Source of the DNA: Adiantum capillus-veneris
Lineage: Eukaryota > Streptophyta > Polypodiopsida > Polypodiales > Pteridaceae
NCBI GenBank assembly: GCA_014529385.2
Contig: CM043960.1
Span: 39,861,281 to 39,925,280 of the forward strand
Reading direction: 5' to 3'
Length of the DNA stretch: 64,000 nucleotides
The number at the start of each line of letters is the position of its first letter. Position 1 is the first letter of the stretch. A model generated the notes under the pieces. The model did not search any database. It was given only the letters and a program-made list of their open reading frames with translations, and had not been told where the DNA came from. Below, in pieces: positions 48,280 through 61,292 of this stretch. A program made the position numbers and the translations under genes.

Positions 48280-51190
48280 TCTACTCCTCAAAGAGTAGGC
48301 TGAATGCCTCTATGACTCGCATACTAGAGGAGCATGGGATTCATACATGCCTTTCTCACAAAGGGAGTGGGTAACACAGCCTATTGCTGTGGAGAAGATA
48401 ACCAACCTACAAGGTGAATGGTTCTTCTTTATTCCCCAAAGCAAGGGCTGACATTATTTTTGGTCATCGTGAAAGTGCATTGGCCATTTGATTGTGCTTA
48501 CCAGCAATGTGAGAAATATGAAAATTAAATTGTGAAAGAAAATTTCCCCACCTCATTTGTTTGTCAGAAATCTTGGTTTGCATCATGAAGTACTTGATAC
48601 TTTGGTGGAGTCCCCAATAGATAGTGCTTCCATGTGTCTAGGGCATGTAGAAGAGCTAGAAGCTCTTTCTCATAAATGCTCGAGACTTGTTTATCCGTAT
48701 TGAGCCTTCGGTTCTCATATGCAATGGCATGCCCTTCTTGAAGCAAGACTACTCCAAGGCAATCACCACAAGCATCACATTGGACCTCAAATGGCTTTGA
48801 GAGATTTGGAAGCATAAGGACTGGTTGGGAGGTAAGCTTCTCTAAATGAGCTTGTCAAAAGCATTTTTCTCCTTAGCAGTCCAAAAATACTTAAATGTTC
48901 TTCTTTGCTAAGTCATGTAATGGTCTTGCTATTTGAGAGAATTTTGCTATGAAGCATCTATAGTATGCATACATACCAATAAAGCTTCTTAGCTCATGTA
49001 CATTCCTTAGATTAGTCCATGATTTTATTACCTCCAACTTTCATGGATCCATACAGATACCATCTTGAGAGATAAAATGACCTAAGTATTCAATCTCTTG
49101 AAGCAACTTTTCTTTTGATTGAGGAAAAACTTGTTCTCCCTTAATGCTTGAAAAAGCACTTGGAGATGCTGCTTGTGTTCCTCCAAGGACTTGTAGTAGA
49201 TGTTGATATCATCAAAGAACACTCCAAATTTGCGGTAGGGTCTAAATATTTTCTCCATTAAATGATCGAACATGGCTGGTGCATTAGTCAAGCCAAAAGA
49301 CATTCATAAAGCCAAATGTTGTATGAAACACGGTCTTTAGGATATCTTCATCCACTATCCTTATTTGATGATAGCCACTTTTAAGATCAATCCTACTGAA
49401 GTAGGTAGAGCCTTGTAGCTTATCAAAGATATCTTCTATCTGATGCATGGGAAATTAGTTTTTGATAGTGATATGGTTTAGTGCTCGATAGTCCACACAC
49501 ATGTGGTATGTACTATCTTTCTTTTGCACTAAAAGGACTGGAGAACAAAAGGGAGAGGAGCTAGGTATCACCATCCCTTTGTCTACCAATTCTTGTACTT
49601 GCCTCATGATCTCCTCTTGTTGAGCTTGGGAAACTCGATAAGGAGGCTTGTTAGGCAATGAGCTTCCTGGTAGGAGCTCAATTTGATGGTCATCATCCCC
49701 TCATTTTGGAGGTAAGTCCACATAAATATCATCGATGAACACACCTTGGAATCCTTTTAGAAAATTAGACAAGTCTAACTCTTCTTGATTCCTACCATTT
49801 ACATTTTGTGAAACATTAGGATCTTTTAGGGACTCTTTGACAAGAATCATGTACGCAAAAACTGAGCTCTTCATTGATTTATCAAAAGCAGGATGATTTA
49901 TAAGTGGTATAGTACGACCAAACTCACTAGCATCTATATACATACTCTTTTCCCTATGGGTGAAGTAGATTTTCCTTTCAGAGAACTTCATGTTGATAGC
50001 CATGCGGTTGAACCATGGTTCCCCTAGGATAGCATCCTCATGTTGGAGAGGAGAGATGAAAAAGTCTTCTTTGTCGACATAGATTTTGTCATGAAGCCTC
50101 AACTTCCCAATCAAGGGAGTAACGGAGGCTTGCTATCCCTTGAAAGTGGTGGCCATTACAGTATCTCCCATCTCAAAAGCTTGAATGCCTAACTTGGTGG
50201 CCAACTCTATTGGTATGAAGTTGTGAGTAGAGCCAGGGTCAAACAAGATGAAGGCATCATGCTCCCTTACCTTTCCCCAATCATAGGAGAGAGGTGATCC
50301 TTTGCAATGAGCATCCTCTTTTGGAGCTTCGATGGTGGAAGCTCTAGGAGTCTCATTGCGGGTATTTGTCTTGGGACAAGAACAATAGTGATTTACTTGC
50401 TCCCCACACTTAAACCATTTATGGTCCTTGTGAAAAGCTTCAACCCTTAGAGAGTTTGTTTTTACCTTTGTAAACTCCCTTCTCCTTGGACCGATTGTTG
50501 TTGTTGTTGGAATTGCCTTAGGAAGAATTTTGGGCATTGGGTTTCCCCTTTGCATCACTTTTGTTTTTGCTTTCCATGGGCTTGACATCCCATCTAGCCC
50601 CTTGTTGGAAATTGATGCGGAAAGCAACAATGGTGTGGTGGATTACTTTGGTGATAGAACCAGGCCGTTGAGAGTTGACGTACTCGGCCATCTCTTGAGG
50701 TAATCCTGCACATAATTGTTTCTTTTGCTCGGCAAAGTCTATCTTTTGAAACACAATAGCCTTGAGATGTAAATCCCAAAACTTGTCTACATATTTTTGA
50801 ATAGACTCATGAGAGAGAAGCTTCAAACTCTGCCATTCGGTAAGCACTTTGTCCTTTGCATCGCTTTCAAGGAATTGCTTCATGATAGAAACTCGTAGAG
50901 TTTTCCATGTATTTGGGGCTTCACCATTGCCACAAAGGATAGCCCACAATTCACGAGCCGATTTCTAGAAGTGCATAGCCACATGGTGTAGCTTGGAGGA
51001 CTCTGTGAAGCCCTCGTCTCCAAAGGCGGCATCAAATTGCTGGATGAAGGCCAGTACTTTGTTGGTAGAACCAAAGGTGCCATCATAAGTGAGAAAAGAA
51101 ATACTCTTTCCTGAACTTATTGAGCTTTTGTGACCTTCACCATGCAGGGTAAGATTTGCAATGTCATCCCCTCTTGTATTCTCTAGGAGA
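48280..51190 (-). pseudogene. Chromovirus gag, protease, RT and RNase H, 5' part
   Basis: Gag (about 51,140-50,520) has SFLTYDGTFGSTNKVLAFIQ, SSKLHHVAMHF and KTLRVSIMKQFL. The zinc knuckle is degenerate (WFKCGEQVNHYCSCPK). Protease has FILFDPGSTHNFI, with Pro where Ser or Thr is usual after the catalytic Asp. RT includes [42 protein letters not shown] and the catalytic FFDDINIY (about 49,220). RNase H has FEVQCDACGDCLGVVLLQEG and YEKELLALLHAL. Stops and phase changes separate these blocks. The gene continues past the copia insertion into 43,402-42,440. Its 5' LTR is missing: the sequence meets a plus-strand gypsy element near 51,200. Confidence 0.9.
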
Positions 51191-51222
51191 ATAGTTGGAA
51201 TTGCGGAGAGTCTGGACATGGG

Positions 51223-52545
51223 ATGTATAATTGTCCTTGGCCCCATGGGGAGCCACGGAGACCTAACTTGAATTACCCAATGATGCATGCAGGTGAAGGA
51301 ACTAGTCAACAACCACAGCTTCTACAAAAGCCAATTGGAGCAAGACCACCTCCACAAGGAGTGGAAGGAGTTCCACCTTTGCCAGATCCAAATGTGCATG
51401 TGGTAGAGGTGAAAAATTCCAATGAGGTGGACATGGAAGCAAATGGCATTAAGCGCGGCCGTGGAAAGGGTAAGGAGAAAGAAGGAGTCACGTCACAAAG
51501 TGATCATGGACGAGAAAAGAACGCAAAGGAGACCAAGGAAACCAAGAGGACTCGATGTCATATCAACCTCCAAGACTTCCCTCTTGGACATGGTATGGCT
51601 CTGTACAACTTGTTGGAAGACATGAGAGGTAAGGGTCCTGATATCTCATGGCCTCAATTTCTTGCATTATGTCCACAAGTTAGGAGGGATTTAACAAGGG
51701 CAGTTAGCACTAGGAGAAAGGTAAAAGAGAGTGTGCATGTTGTAGAAATCACACAGGATGAAATGAATGAAGATATTACACATGTGCTAGATTGTTACAT
51801 CAAAGGGAGATTGGTTAGTAAAGGTCTAGTGGATGGGGGTGCACAAATTTGCATCATGACAGAGGGACTCATGCAAAGACTAGGCATGCACATCCATGAG
51901 ACACCTGAAATCAAAGTCAAGATGACAAACAATAGCAAGGCTAGGTGGGTAGGCATTTGTAAAAATGTTTTTGTGGAGGCCTTTGGCATTAAGAAGGCGG
52001 TTGATTTTTATGTTATGTCGACCAAGGGAATTGGTTATCCATTTATCATAGGAAGACCATGGCTAATGAAAATGCGAGCTTTGCAGGATTGGGAGAGTGG
52101 AAAATTAATTTGCAGGAATGACAATCATAAGAAGGTTGTCTTTAACATGAAGGAGCAACGCCAAGAGGATCTCCATGATGAATCATCGCAAAGTGAGACG
52201 GAAGAAGAATGGACTGATAACACTTCAGAAGAAGAAAGTAGCGGTAACATTACTGAAGAGGAGTCTTCCATTGAAGTCATGGGGGTAAGGTTTAAGTCAA
52301 CCAACCAAGAGACCTCTTGTCAAGGTTTGGAGGAGGTAGGTTCCCAAGAGAACCAAAATGTGGAAGATGAAGGAATGCTAGAAGCTATGTTGTCTACAAC
52401 ACTTATAAAGGATGAAAGAGAGGAGTTCAAAGGTGTGATAAGAAAATTTCCTAAGCTTTTTGCTAAAGACTACACCGACATGCGTGGAGTAGATGATGTT
52501 CAACACAAGATCAAGCTAAAGCCAGAGGCCAAACCTACAGGTTAA
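51223..52545 (+). pseudogene. Tat-lineage gag C-terminus and aspartic protease
   Basis: An open frame of 440 codons. After a basic linker (KRGRGKGKEKEG) comes a region with INLQDFPLGHGMALYNLL. The protease follows, with GLVDGGAQICIMTEGLMQRLG at about residues 202-222; D-G-G is a common plant variant of D-T/S-G. FIIGRPWLMKMRALQDW provides the hydrophobic-Gly-Arg flap-end block. An acidic linker (SQSETEEEWTDN) leads to KFPKLFAKDYTDM, the start of the RT region. The frame ends in TAA at 52,543-52,545, but homology continues in the same phase, so this is a nonsense codon inside a larger polyprotein. The gag N-terminus is missing. Confidence 0.85.
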
Positions 52546-54700
52546 AAGCTACAAAGGCTAGGAGTCATCAAGGAGCAGGCTTTACTTAAGGAGGTAAGGA
52601 AGCTTCTAGCAGTAGGTCTTATCTATCCAGTGGAGAATTCGGAGTGGGTCTCTCCCGTTGTTGTCACTCCCAAGAAGAACGGATGGTGGAGGGTGTGTGT
52701 GGATTACCGTCCACTAAATGAGGCAACAAAAAGAGATCACTTTCTCCTCCCATTTTAGGATGAGATATTAAATGAAGTAGCTAGTCACGAGAAGTACACC
52801 GTGTGTGATGGCTACTCAGGTTACTTTCAAATAGGGATTGCATTGGAGGATCAACTTAAAACAACCTTCATCACTCCTTGGGGTTGTTATGCTTTTAGAG
52901 TCATGCCATTTGGCCTGACATTAGGAAAAATTTGGACTCACAAAGGGGCCCTTTAAGGAGTTTGACTTTACCTCTCTCTACCAAAACGGACGCATTGATA
53001 AATTGTTGCAAACAAACTCCAAAGTTGGCGGAGGTTTGAAAGTTAGAATGTCCTCTTCAAGCTCTATCTACTGATATATAGCACGCCATGAGATTCCTCA
53101 TATTTTAGAAGATTCTTTTTTTAATTCACTTAGATTCCGACAGAGTTGTCACATCATAGGTGAATCAAAAAAAGAATCCTTAAAATATGAGGAATCTCAT
53201 GGCGTGCTATATATCAGTAGATAGAGCTTGAAGAGGACATTCTAATTGTCAAACCTCTGCCAACTTTGGAGTTTGTTTGCAAAAATTTATCCATGCGCCC
53301 GTTTTGGTAGAGAGAGGTAAAGTCAAACTCCTTAAAGGGCCCCTTTGTGAGTCCAAATTTTTCTTAATACAAATGCTCCTGCAACTTTCCAACGTTTCAT
53401 GAACATGATGTTTCAAGCATTCTTTGGAAAGTCAATTAGGGTGTTCATTGATGATTTCTACATTTATAGTTCAAAATCATTACATCTACAAAGGGTATAA
53501 GAAGGTTTGAAGAAGCTCTATGACATGGGAGGTCAACTCAACCCGGGCAAGTGCCACATAGGTGAGGATGAAGTGATCTTGCTCGGTCACAAGGTTTCCT
53601 ATAAAGGCATTGAGGTGGATCCTTCAAAGCCAAAGGCTCTTATTGAGCTCCCATCACCCAAGAATCTCAAAGAGGTCATACCATTCATTTAAAAGGTGAA
53701 GTATATGTCACGCTTCATTCACTTAGCCTCGGAGTTACTTCACCCCTTACAAAAATTGACACAACAAGTCGAGTTTGTTTGATTTGAAGAGCTTGAAGAA
53801 TATTTTTGTAACAGCAAAATCATTCTGTTAGAACTACCAACACTTATGCCTCCTTGTTGATAGTACACATTCTTTGTTAGCTCTAGTGTTGGGAAAGAAA
53901 CAATCGGTGCTGTTTTGCTACAACAAGATCTCCACAGTACCAGGATGCGACCCATCTACTTTGCTAGTAGGGTCATGAATGCTTTATAGAGAGGCTACAC
54001 GAAGGCATAACTCATGATGCTTTCTCTCATGTTTGCGGTGAGGAAGTTTAGATCCTACTTGCTACCAAAACCTTTTGTAATTCTCACTGCTGCAGAAAAT
54101 TTGTTCCCTTGGGTGTCATCTCAAATGAATCTTAGTACTAGGATCTCAAAGTGGATTATGGAGTTGCAAGAGTTCCAATACTCTTTCAAGGTAGAAGATA
54201 GTGTGCATGCACAATTGGCAGGGATTCTCACTTACAGGGTACATGAGAAGGAAATTTAGGTGCCTGAAGTAAAAACCCTACCATTGCCACCACCTAAAAG
54301 TATTCCTAATGCTTTTACCTTGTTCTTTGATGGATCTTTTTGACGAGTCACAAGAAAAGCAGGGGGAGGGCTAGTGTTGTTCAACCCAAGTGGAGAGGTG
54401 TTCATGAAAGAGAAGGTCAATCTACCAGGTTCAACTAGCAACAATGAAGAAGAATACGACACACTACTTCATGGTTTGAAGATGTGCATTAGTCAAGGTA
54501 TACAACGTCTCATGGTAAACGGGGATGTACTTCTCATTGTGAAGCAAATCTTAGGCATTTGGGCATGCAAGAATGAAAGCCTCAGGATACAGGTTCATGC
54601 CATTTGTAGGTTGTTTAATTAGTTTGAAGAAGTGCAACTATATCATATTACTAAGAAACAAAATGAAGATGCCGATTTACTTGCACAACAAGTAGTTACA
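52546..54700 (+). pseudogene. Tat-lineage RT, RNase H and second RNase H, split by a MITE
   Basis: RT begins in phase after the stop at 52,545, with EVRKLLAVGLIYPVENSEWV, VCVDYRPLNEATK, DGYSGYFQI and FRVMPFGLT ending at 52,920. It resumes at 53,369 with NAPATFQRFMNMMF and the catalytic FIDDFYIYS. RNase H 1 follows (IGAVLLQQD, MRPIYFASRVM, KFRSYLLPKPFVILTA). RNase H 2 (about 54,310-54,690) has LFFDGSF, GGGLVLFNPSGEV, NNEEEYDTLLHGL and VNGDVLLIVKQ, retaining D, E and D. At least eight in-frame stops are scattered along it (for example 52,757-52,759, near 53,499 and 53,690), so it is not translatable. Confidence 0.85.
52921..53368. mobile_element. Foldback MITE, 448 bp, TSD ACA
   Basis: Almost the whole insert is one inverted repeat. 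The left arm starts TTAGGAAAAATTTGGACTCA and the right arm is its near-perfect complement, ending GAGTCCAAATTTTTCTTAAT, with arms over 200 bp and a small centre near 53,130-53,160. ACA is duplicated at 52,918-52,920 and 53,369-53,371. Removing one ACA plus the insert restores GLTNAPATF, the universally conserved RT segment, which proves this is an insertion. A 3-bp duplication is compatible with PIF/Harbinger- or CACTA-type mobilisation, but the ends match neither consensus well. Confidence 0.93.
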
Positions 54701-54767
54701 TCTGTTGAGAAAGTAGTGCAGGTCATCATGGTGGCAACAATTTGTCAAGCAACCGAGATACCAGGGG

Positions 54768-55637
54768 TTGGAGTCATTGGCTCCCATTATTGGCTACATT
54801 TTAGAGGGCGAGTTTCCACAAGACTTCACAAAAGCTCAAAAGAGGAGACTCATGAAGAAGGCAAGTTTCTATCTCTTCCTAAAAGGCTCCCTCTATCAAA
54901 GAGGGAAGGATCAAGTGTGCAGAAGAGTACCAACTATCGAGGAAATTCCAGCCATTCTAAAAGTTTTTCATGAAGAGGCATGTGGTGGTCATTTTGCCCA
55001 AGAATTAACTGTGAAGAAGATAACGGTCCAAGAGTTCACGCCATTTCACTTGGTGTATGGTCAAGAGGCTTTGCAGCCTATTGAGCTCAACATCCCAACA
55101 ATACGGCTTCATGGCGGAGGTGCACAAGATGATGAAGAGGTATGGATGAATCAACTTCTTGCACTAATGGAGCTTGAGTGGAAAAGAGAAGCAGCTTACG
55201 AGTGCTACAACAGAAAAGCTACACAAGCAAAGGAGAAGCTTGACAAGAAACTCAAGGACAAAGGCATCAAGGAAGGAGAGCTTGTGCTAAGGTATGACAA
55301 TTGACTTGACAATCGTTTTGATGCCAAGTTTGAAACTAGATGGCAAGGGCCATACATAGTCAAGAAGGCTTTCAATTCAAGTTACTATCAGCTTATGGAC
55401 TTAAATGGTAAAGAGCACCCCAGGAAGGTAAACGGGTATCGCTTGAAGCCCTATTTGAGTCACCTTCTACCAAAGGATCTACCAAAGATCTGTCAAGAGG
55501 CAGCTATCTCATGTAAGTATTGTTCCATGAAGCATGAGTGCCACTCCAGCCAAAATGCTAAGGGGCCAAACAATGAAGATCTCGTCAAGGACTCTGAAGC
55601 ACTCTCTTTGGAAAAGATTCTATATGATGGTACATGA
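54768..55637 (+). pseudogene. Tat-lineage integrase with the catalytic core deleted
   Basis: The first part reads LEGEFPQDFTKAQKRRLMKK and FLKGSLYQRGKDQVCRRVP, then VFHEEACGGHFAQ, the H-H half of the zinc-binding domain. At about 55,025 it jumps straight to VQEFTPFHLVYGQEALQPIE, which in intact integrases lies after the catalytic core. The whole D-D-E core (normally about 150 residues) and the C-C half of the zinc finger are therefore absent while the frame stays open. One stop at 55,302-55,304 precedes RWQGPYIVKKAFNSSYYQL and VNGYRLKPYL, the integrase C-terminal domain. The frame ends at 55,637, just before the purine tract. Confidence 0.85.
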
Positions 55638-55665
55638 ATATACCATCATCTTGGGGGAGGGCTAA

Positions 55666-58600
<2,935 letters not shown>

Positions 58601-58619
58601 GATTCGAAGCTAATTTGCA

Positions 58620-59420
58620 ATGCTATACTTGCACCTGCTCATTTCTCGCATCCAAAATTTTTGAAATTTTGTTTGCCCCTCTCCTGCTTCGAATTGGTCA
58701 TTTTGCTTGCTTTTTTCGGCTGATCTAATTCGCTTTGGCACAGTTTTCTCAATTTGCGGTGTTTGCTTGCTATGTGATTTTTTCGACGTTGTTTTTTGCT
58801 TTTCGCTCTCGTTGTGGCTTTCTCTAACACTTTCTACGAATTTCTTTTTATTTTTCCTAAATTTTTGTGAAATTTGGAGTTTTCTCAAAAGTTTTTAGTA
58901 ATTTTATGATTTTTTACAATTCTTTTAGGAAGTTTTGATTTTTAATGAAAATTTTTGAACTTTTTAATTTTTATTGAATTTTTTATGGTTTTTATGATTT
59001 TTTTGTGGTTTATTTTGATTTTTCCCCGATTAGTTTTTAAATTTTCTATGAATTTTTTGTCACTTTTTGAGTTTTATATTTTTTTGGTGAATTATCTGTA
59101 AATTTTTATGAATTTTCTAAGAGGGTTTTTAATTTTTTATGGATTTTTTGAGTTTTTTACTCTTTTTATGATTTTTTTGTGAAGATTTGATTTTTTAAAG
59201 AATTTTTAAGAAGTTTTTTTTTGTGAATCTTTCTAATTCTTCTAATTTTTTATGAGTTTTTTTTCTATTTTATTTTTATTTTATTTTTGAATGGCTTTTT
59301 TGATTTTTTATTGGATTTTGGTCTTTTAATTTTAATTTTATTTTTTATTTTTTGTTCTTATTCTTTTTTAATATTTTTTAAAAAATGTTTTTAAAGATTT
59401 TTTATTTATTTTTTTTGATT
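58620..59420. other. T-rich low-complexity tract
   Basis: About 800 bp in which the plus strand is mostly T, with recurring TTTTTATGATTTTT and GAATTTTT words, strongest from 58,850. No coding potential. A short minus-strand frame at 58,610-58,888 is lysine-rich because of the base bias. Confidence 0.85.
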
Positions 59421-59459
59421 TTTTGAAATTAAAAGTAACCAAAACAATAAAAATATACT

Positions 59460-60140
59460 TACCTGCTTTTACCTGCATGGCGTTGAGTGGCTTCGTGGAG
59501 CGTGCCGCGTGCAACTACAGAGAGGCAGCGGGATCAGCGTCGAAAGACAGGGCACAGATTGCGCTAGTGAGTAGAGGAGAGAGAGAGCGTGTGTGTGTTT
59601 GCATGCAGGCGGCTCTAGGCTACAACCAACGAGGAAGAGACAGGAAGAGTGCGACAAGCTGATGTGGCAGCGTGTGCAGGAGAAGAGAGAGGGCGGGGTA
59701 ATAGGGCAGAGCGTGCGTGTGTATGTGTGTGAATGCACGCATGGGGTAGGGTTTGGCAACCTTGTCAGCGTTGTCAGCAGCCGGAGTCTGGGCAGCTTGG
59801 CGTGTAGCCGCGAAGGAGGGAGAGAGAAGGCACGTGAGACCAGTGCTCGAATTTTTTATTTTTATTTTTTTCCAAAAACTTGGCAAACCTTGTGTGTGTG
59901 TAAGTGTGAGGTCGCGCGTGGACTGCACCGAAAGGCAGCGGGCGGGGTTTGATGGCGTGTTGGCATGTAGCACGAGATGGGAGTGGGAGTACACGACAAG
60001 GTGGGGTTTTGGGGTCTGGCTGGCAGTGTGCGGGGTACGAAGAAAGAGAGAGTAGAGAGAGATGGGCGCACACCAGAGAGATGGTCACATGCCACGGAAC
60101 GAGAGCGGTCGACAGAAGAAGATTATTTTAATGTCGTAGG
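59460..60140. other. GC- and GT-rich block
   Basis: GC-rich sequence with GTGTGTGTG tracts follows the T-rich tract abruptly. In composition it resembles the island at 18,770-19,520 inside LARD A. Overlapping open frames on both strands have no domain, so no gene is called. Confidence 0.6.
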
Positions 60141-60167
60141 AAACTTTCCCAAGACTTTAGCAGCTTC

Positions 60168-60194
60168 TGTTAACTGACATTGACTCAGTTAACA
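60168..60194. repeat. Perfect 10-bp inverted repeat
   Basis: TGTTAACTGA, then a 7-base loop, then TCAGTTAACA. It could form a hairpin; no U tract follows that would suggest a terminator. Confidence 0.85.
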
Positions 60195-60196
60195 AT

Positions 60197-60298
60197 TAAG
60201 GAGTTGGCTTTTCCTTTTGGCTCTTTTGATTAAGGAGTGGGATTCTCCTTTCGGCTCTTTTGATCAAGGAGTTGGCTTCTCCTTTCGCCCAGTTTGAA
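60197..60298. repeat. 34-bp tandem repeat, three units
   Basis: Units start at 60,197, 60,231 and 60,265 with (T/C)AAGGAGT(T/G)GG and contain TCCTTT(C/T)GGCTCTTTTGAT. The third unit diverges at its end. Confidence 0.9.
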
Positions 60299-60324
60299 AC
60301 TCTTGATATGCTAGCATAGTAAAA

Positions 60325-61279
60325 TGTTGGGAGGCGTTGTAGGACGCCCTAATCACAACCCACACAAAATTATCAAATCCGTGCATCGGCAACCCGCGGC
60401 TAGGGCATGGAAGCACGAGCATCAAATGAATAGAAATAGAGGATTCAAGAGATTGCCTCTCCAATGCAAGTAGAGATGGAAAGACTAACTCTAAACATAC
60501 TCTAATCACTAATCAATCAAATCCTACACACATCAAGTCCACCGAAGTCCGACTTACCATAGACTAGAAACCCCAAGCACACTAATGATAAGCACACACT
60601 AATTTCTACGTGTCAATCATGGCACTTCATCAATAGCTACACACATGAGGTGAATGGTGCTAGAGTTTCATAAAATCTATCTACACACAAGCAAACAATA
60701 GGGCACACACACTAATTATAAGATTAAGACCCAACTTAATCAACTTAATTAGTCATGCTACATATTACAAATCGAATGCTTGTAGAAGAATAGAAGTGGT
60801 TAATAGCAAGAAGTACATACCTCTCTCAAATCTAGAATATTTGAGAGTGTAATACTACTTCATGACATAATGAAATGTAGAGAAGAAGTAGACTAATGAG
60901 AAAATAGGAATTAGATTAATCAAGAAGTGCTTACTCTAATTACAATGGCTTAGCACTAGCCTCTTAAGCATAAACATTAAGCTCAAGGCTAGGCCATAGA
61001 GTGAACACTCAACAGAGAGAGAGAGCTCTCAAAAGTGGATCCTCAAGAGTGGATACTCAAGAATAAAGTCTCTCTGCATAAAGGATTCCTTTTAAATGCT
61101 TTCACTACAATCCCTTCTACTATGGGTTTAAGCTTGAGCCCTCTAGCTAGAATATACAACTTTGGAACTCCAAGTGAGCCCAAGACTTATACAAAGTGAG
61201 TTGGAAACATTATACACAACCATAGCATATATCTTGCTTGATACACAACCGGTGTAGCATGTGTTAGCCGTTGCTAACA
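60325..61279 (-). repeat. 3' LTR of LARD B
   Basis: 955 bp beginning TGTTGGGAGGCG and ending GCCGTTGCTAACA, with the expected TG...CA ends. Its first 100 bp match 15,266 onward and its last 200 bp match 21,765-21,957. It serves as the reference for the truncated LTRs of copy A. Confidence 0.85.
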
Positions 61280-61292
61280 TTCCCCCCTTCCT
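61280..61292 (-). promoter_or_regulatory. Polypurine tract of LARD B
   Basis: On the minus strand AGGAAGGGGGGAA directly precedes the LTR start TGTTAGCAACGG. It identifies the 60,325-61,279 LTR as the 3' LTR of a minus-oriented element. Confidence 0.8.

Larger units (their letters stand above)
51200..55665 (+). mobile_element. Ty3/gypsy element of the Tat lineage, 5'-truncated, integrase-deleted
   Basis: Plus-strand order is gag C-terminus and protease, RT, RNase H, a second (archaeal-type) RNase H, the zinc part of integrase, then the integrase C-terminus. The second RNase H domain is diagnostic of the plant Tat/Ogre lineage. The left end is lost at the head-to-head junction with the chromovirus near 51,200. 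The right end has a purine tract (TTGGGGGAGG, 55,651-55,660) and a probable LTR start TGATAGCTG at 55,666. A 448-bp MITE is inserted in RT. Confidence 0.85.

Noticed and set aside
52921-53368. MITE with TTA as target duplication (classic Harbinger reading)
   Set aside because: Using TTA leaves extra bases in the RT; only ACA restores the conserved GLTNAPATF frame.
59423-60177. Overlapping frames on both strands in the GC-rich block
   Set aside because: High GC and GT tracts reduce stops; no motif, and frames conflict on both strands.
60168-60194. Hairpin as a transcription terminator
   Set aside because: No T tract follows, and rho-independent terminators are not expected in plant nuclear DNA.
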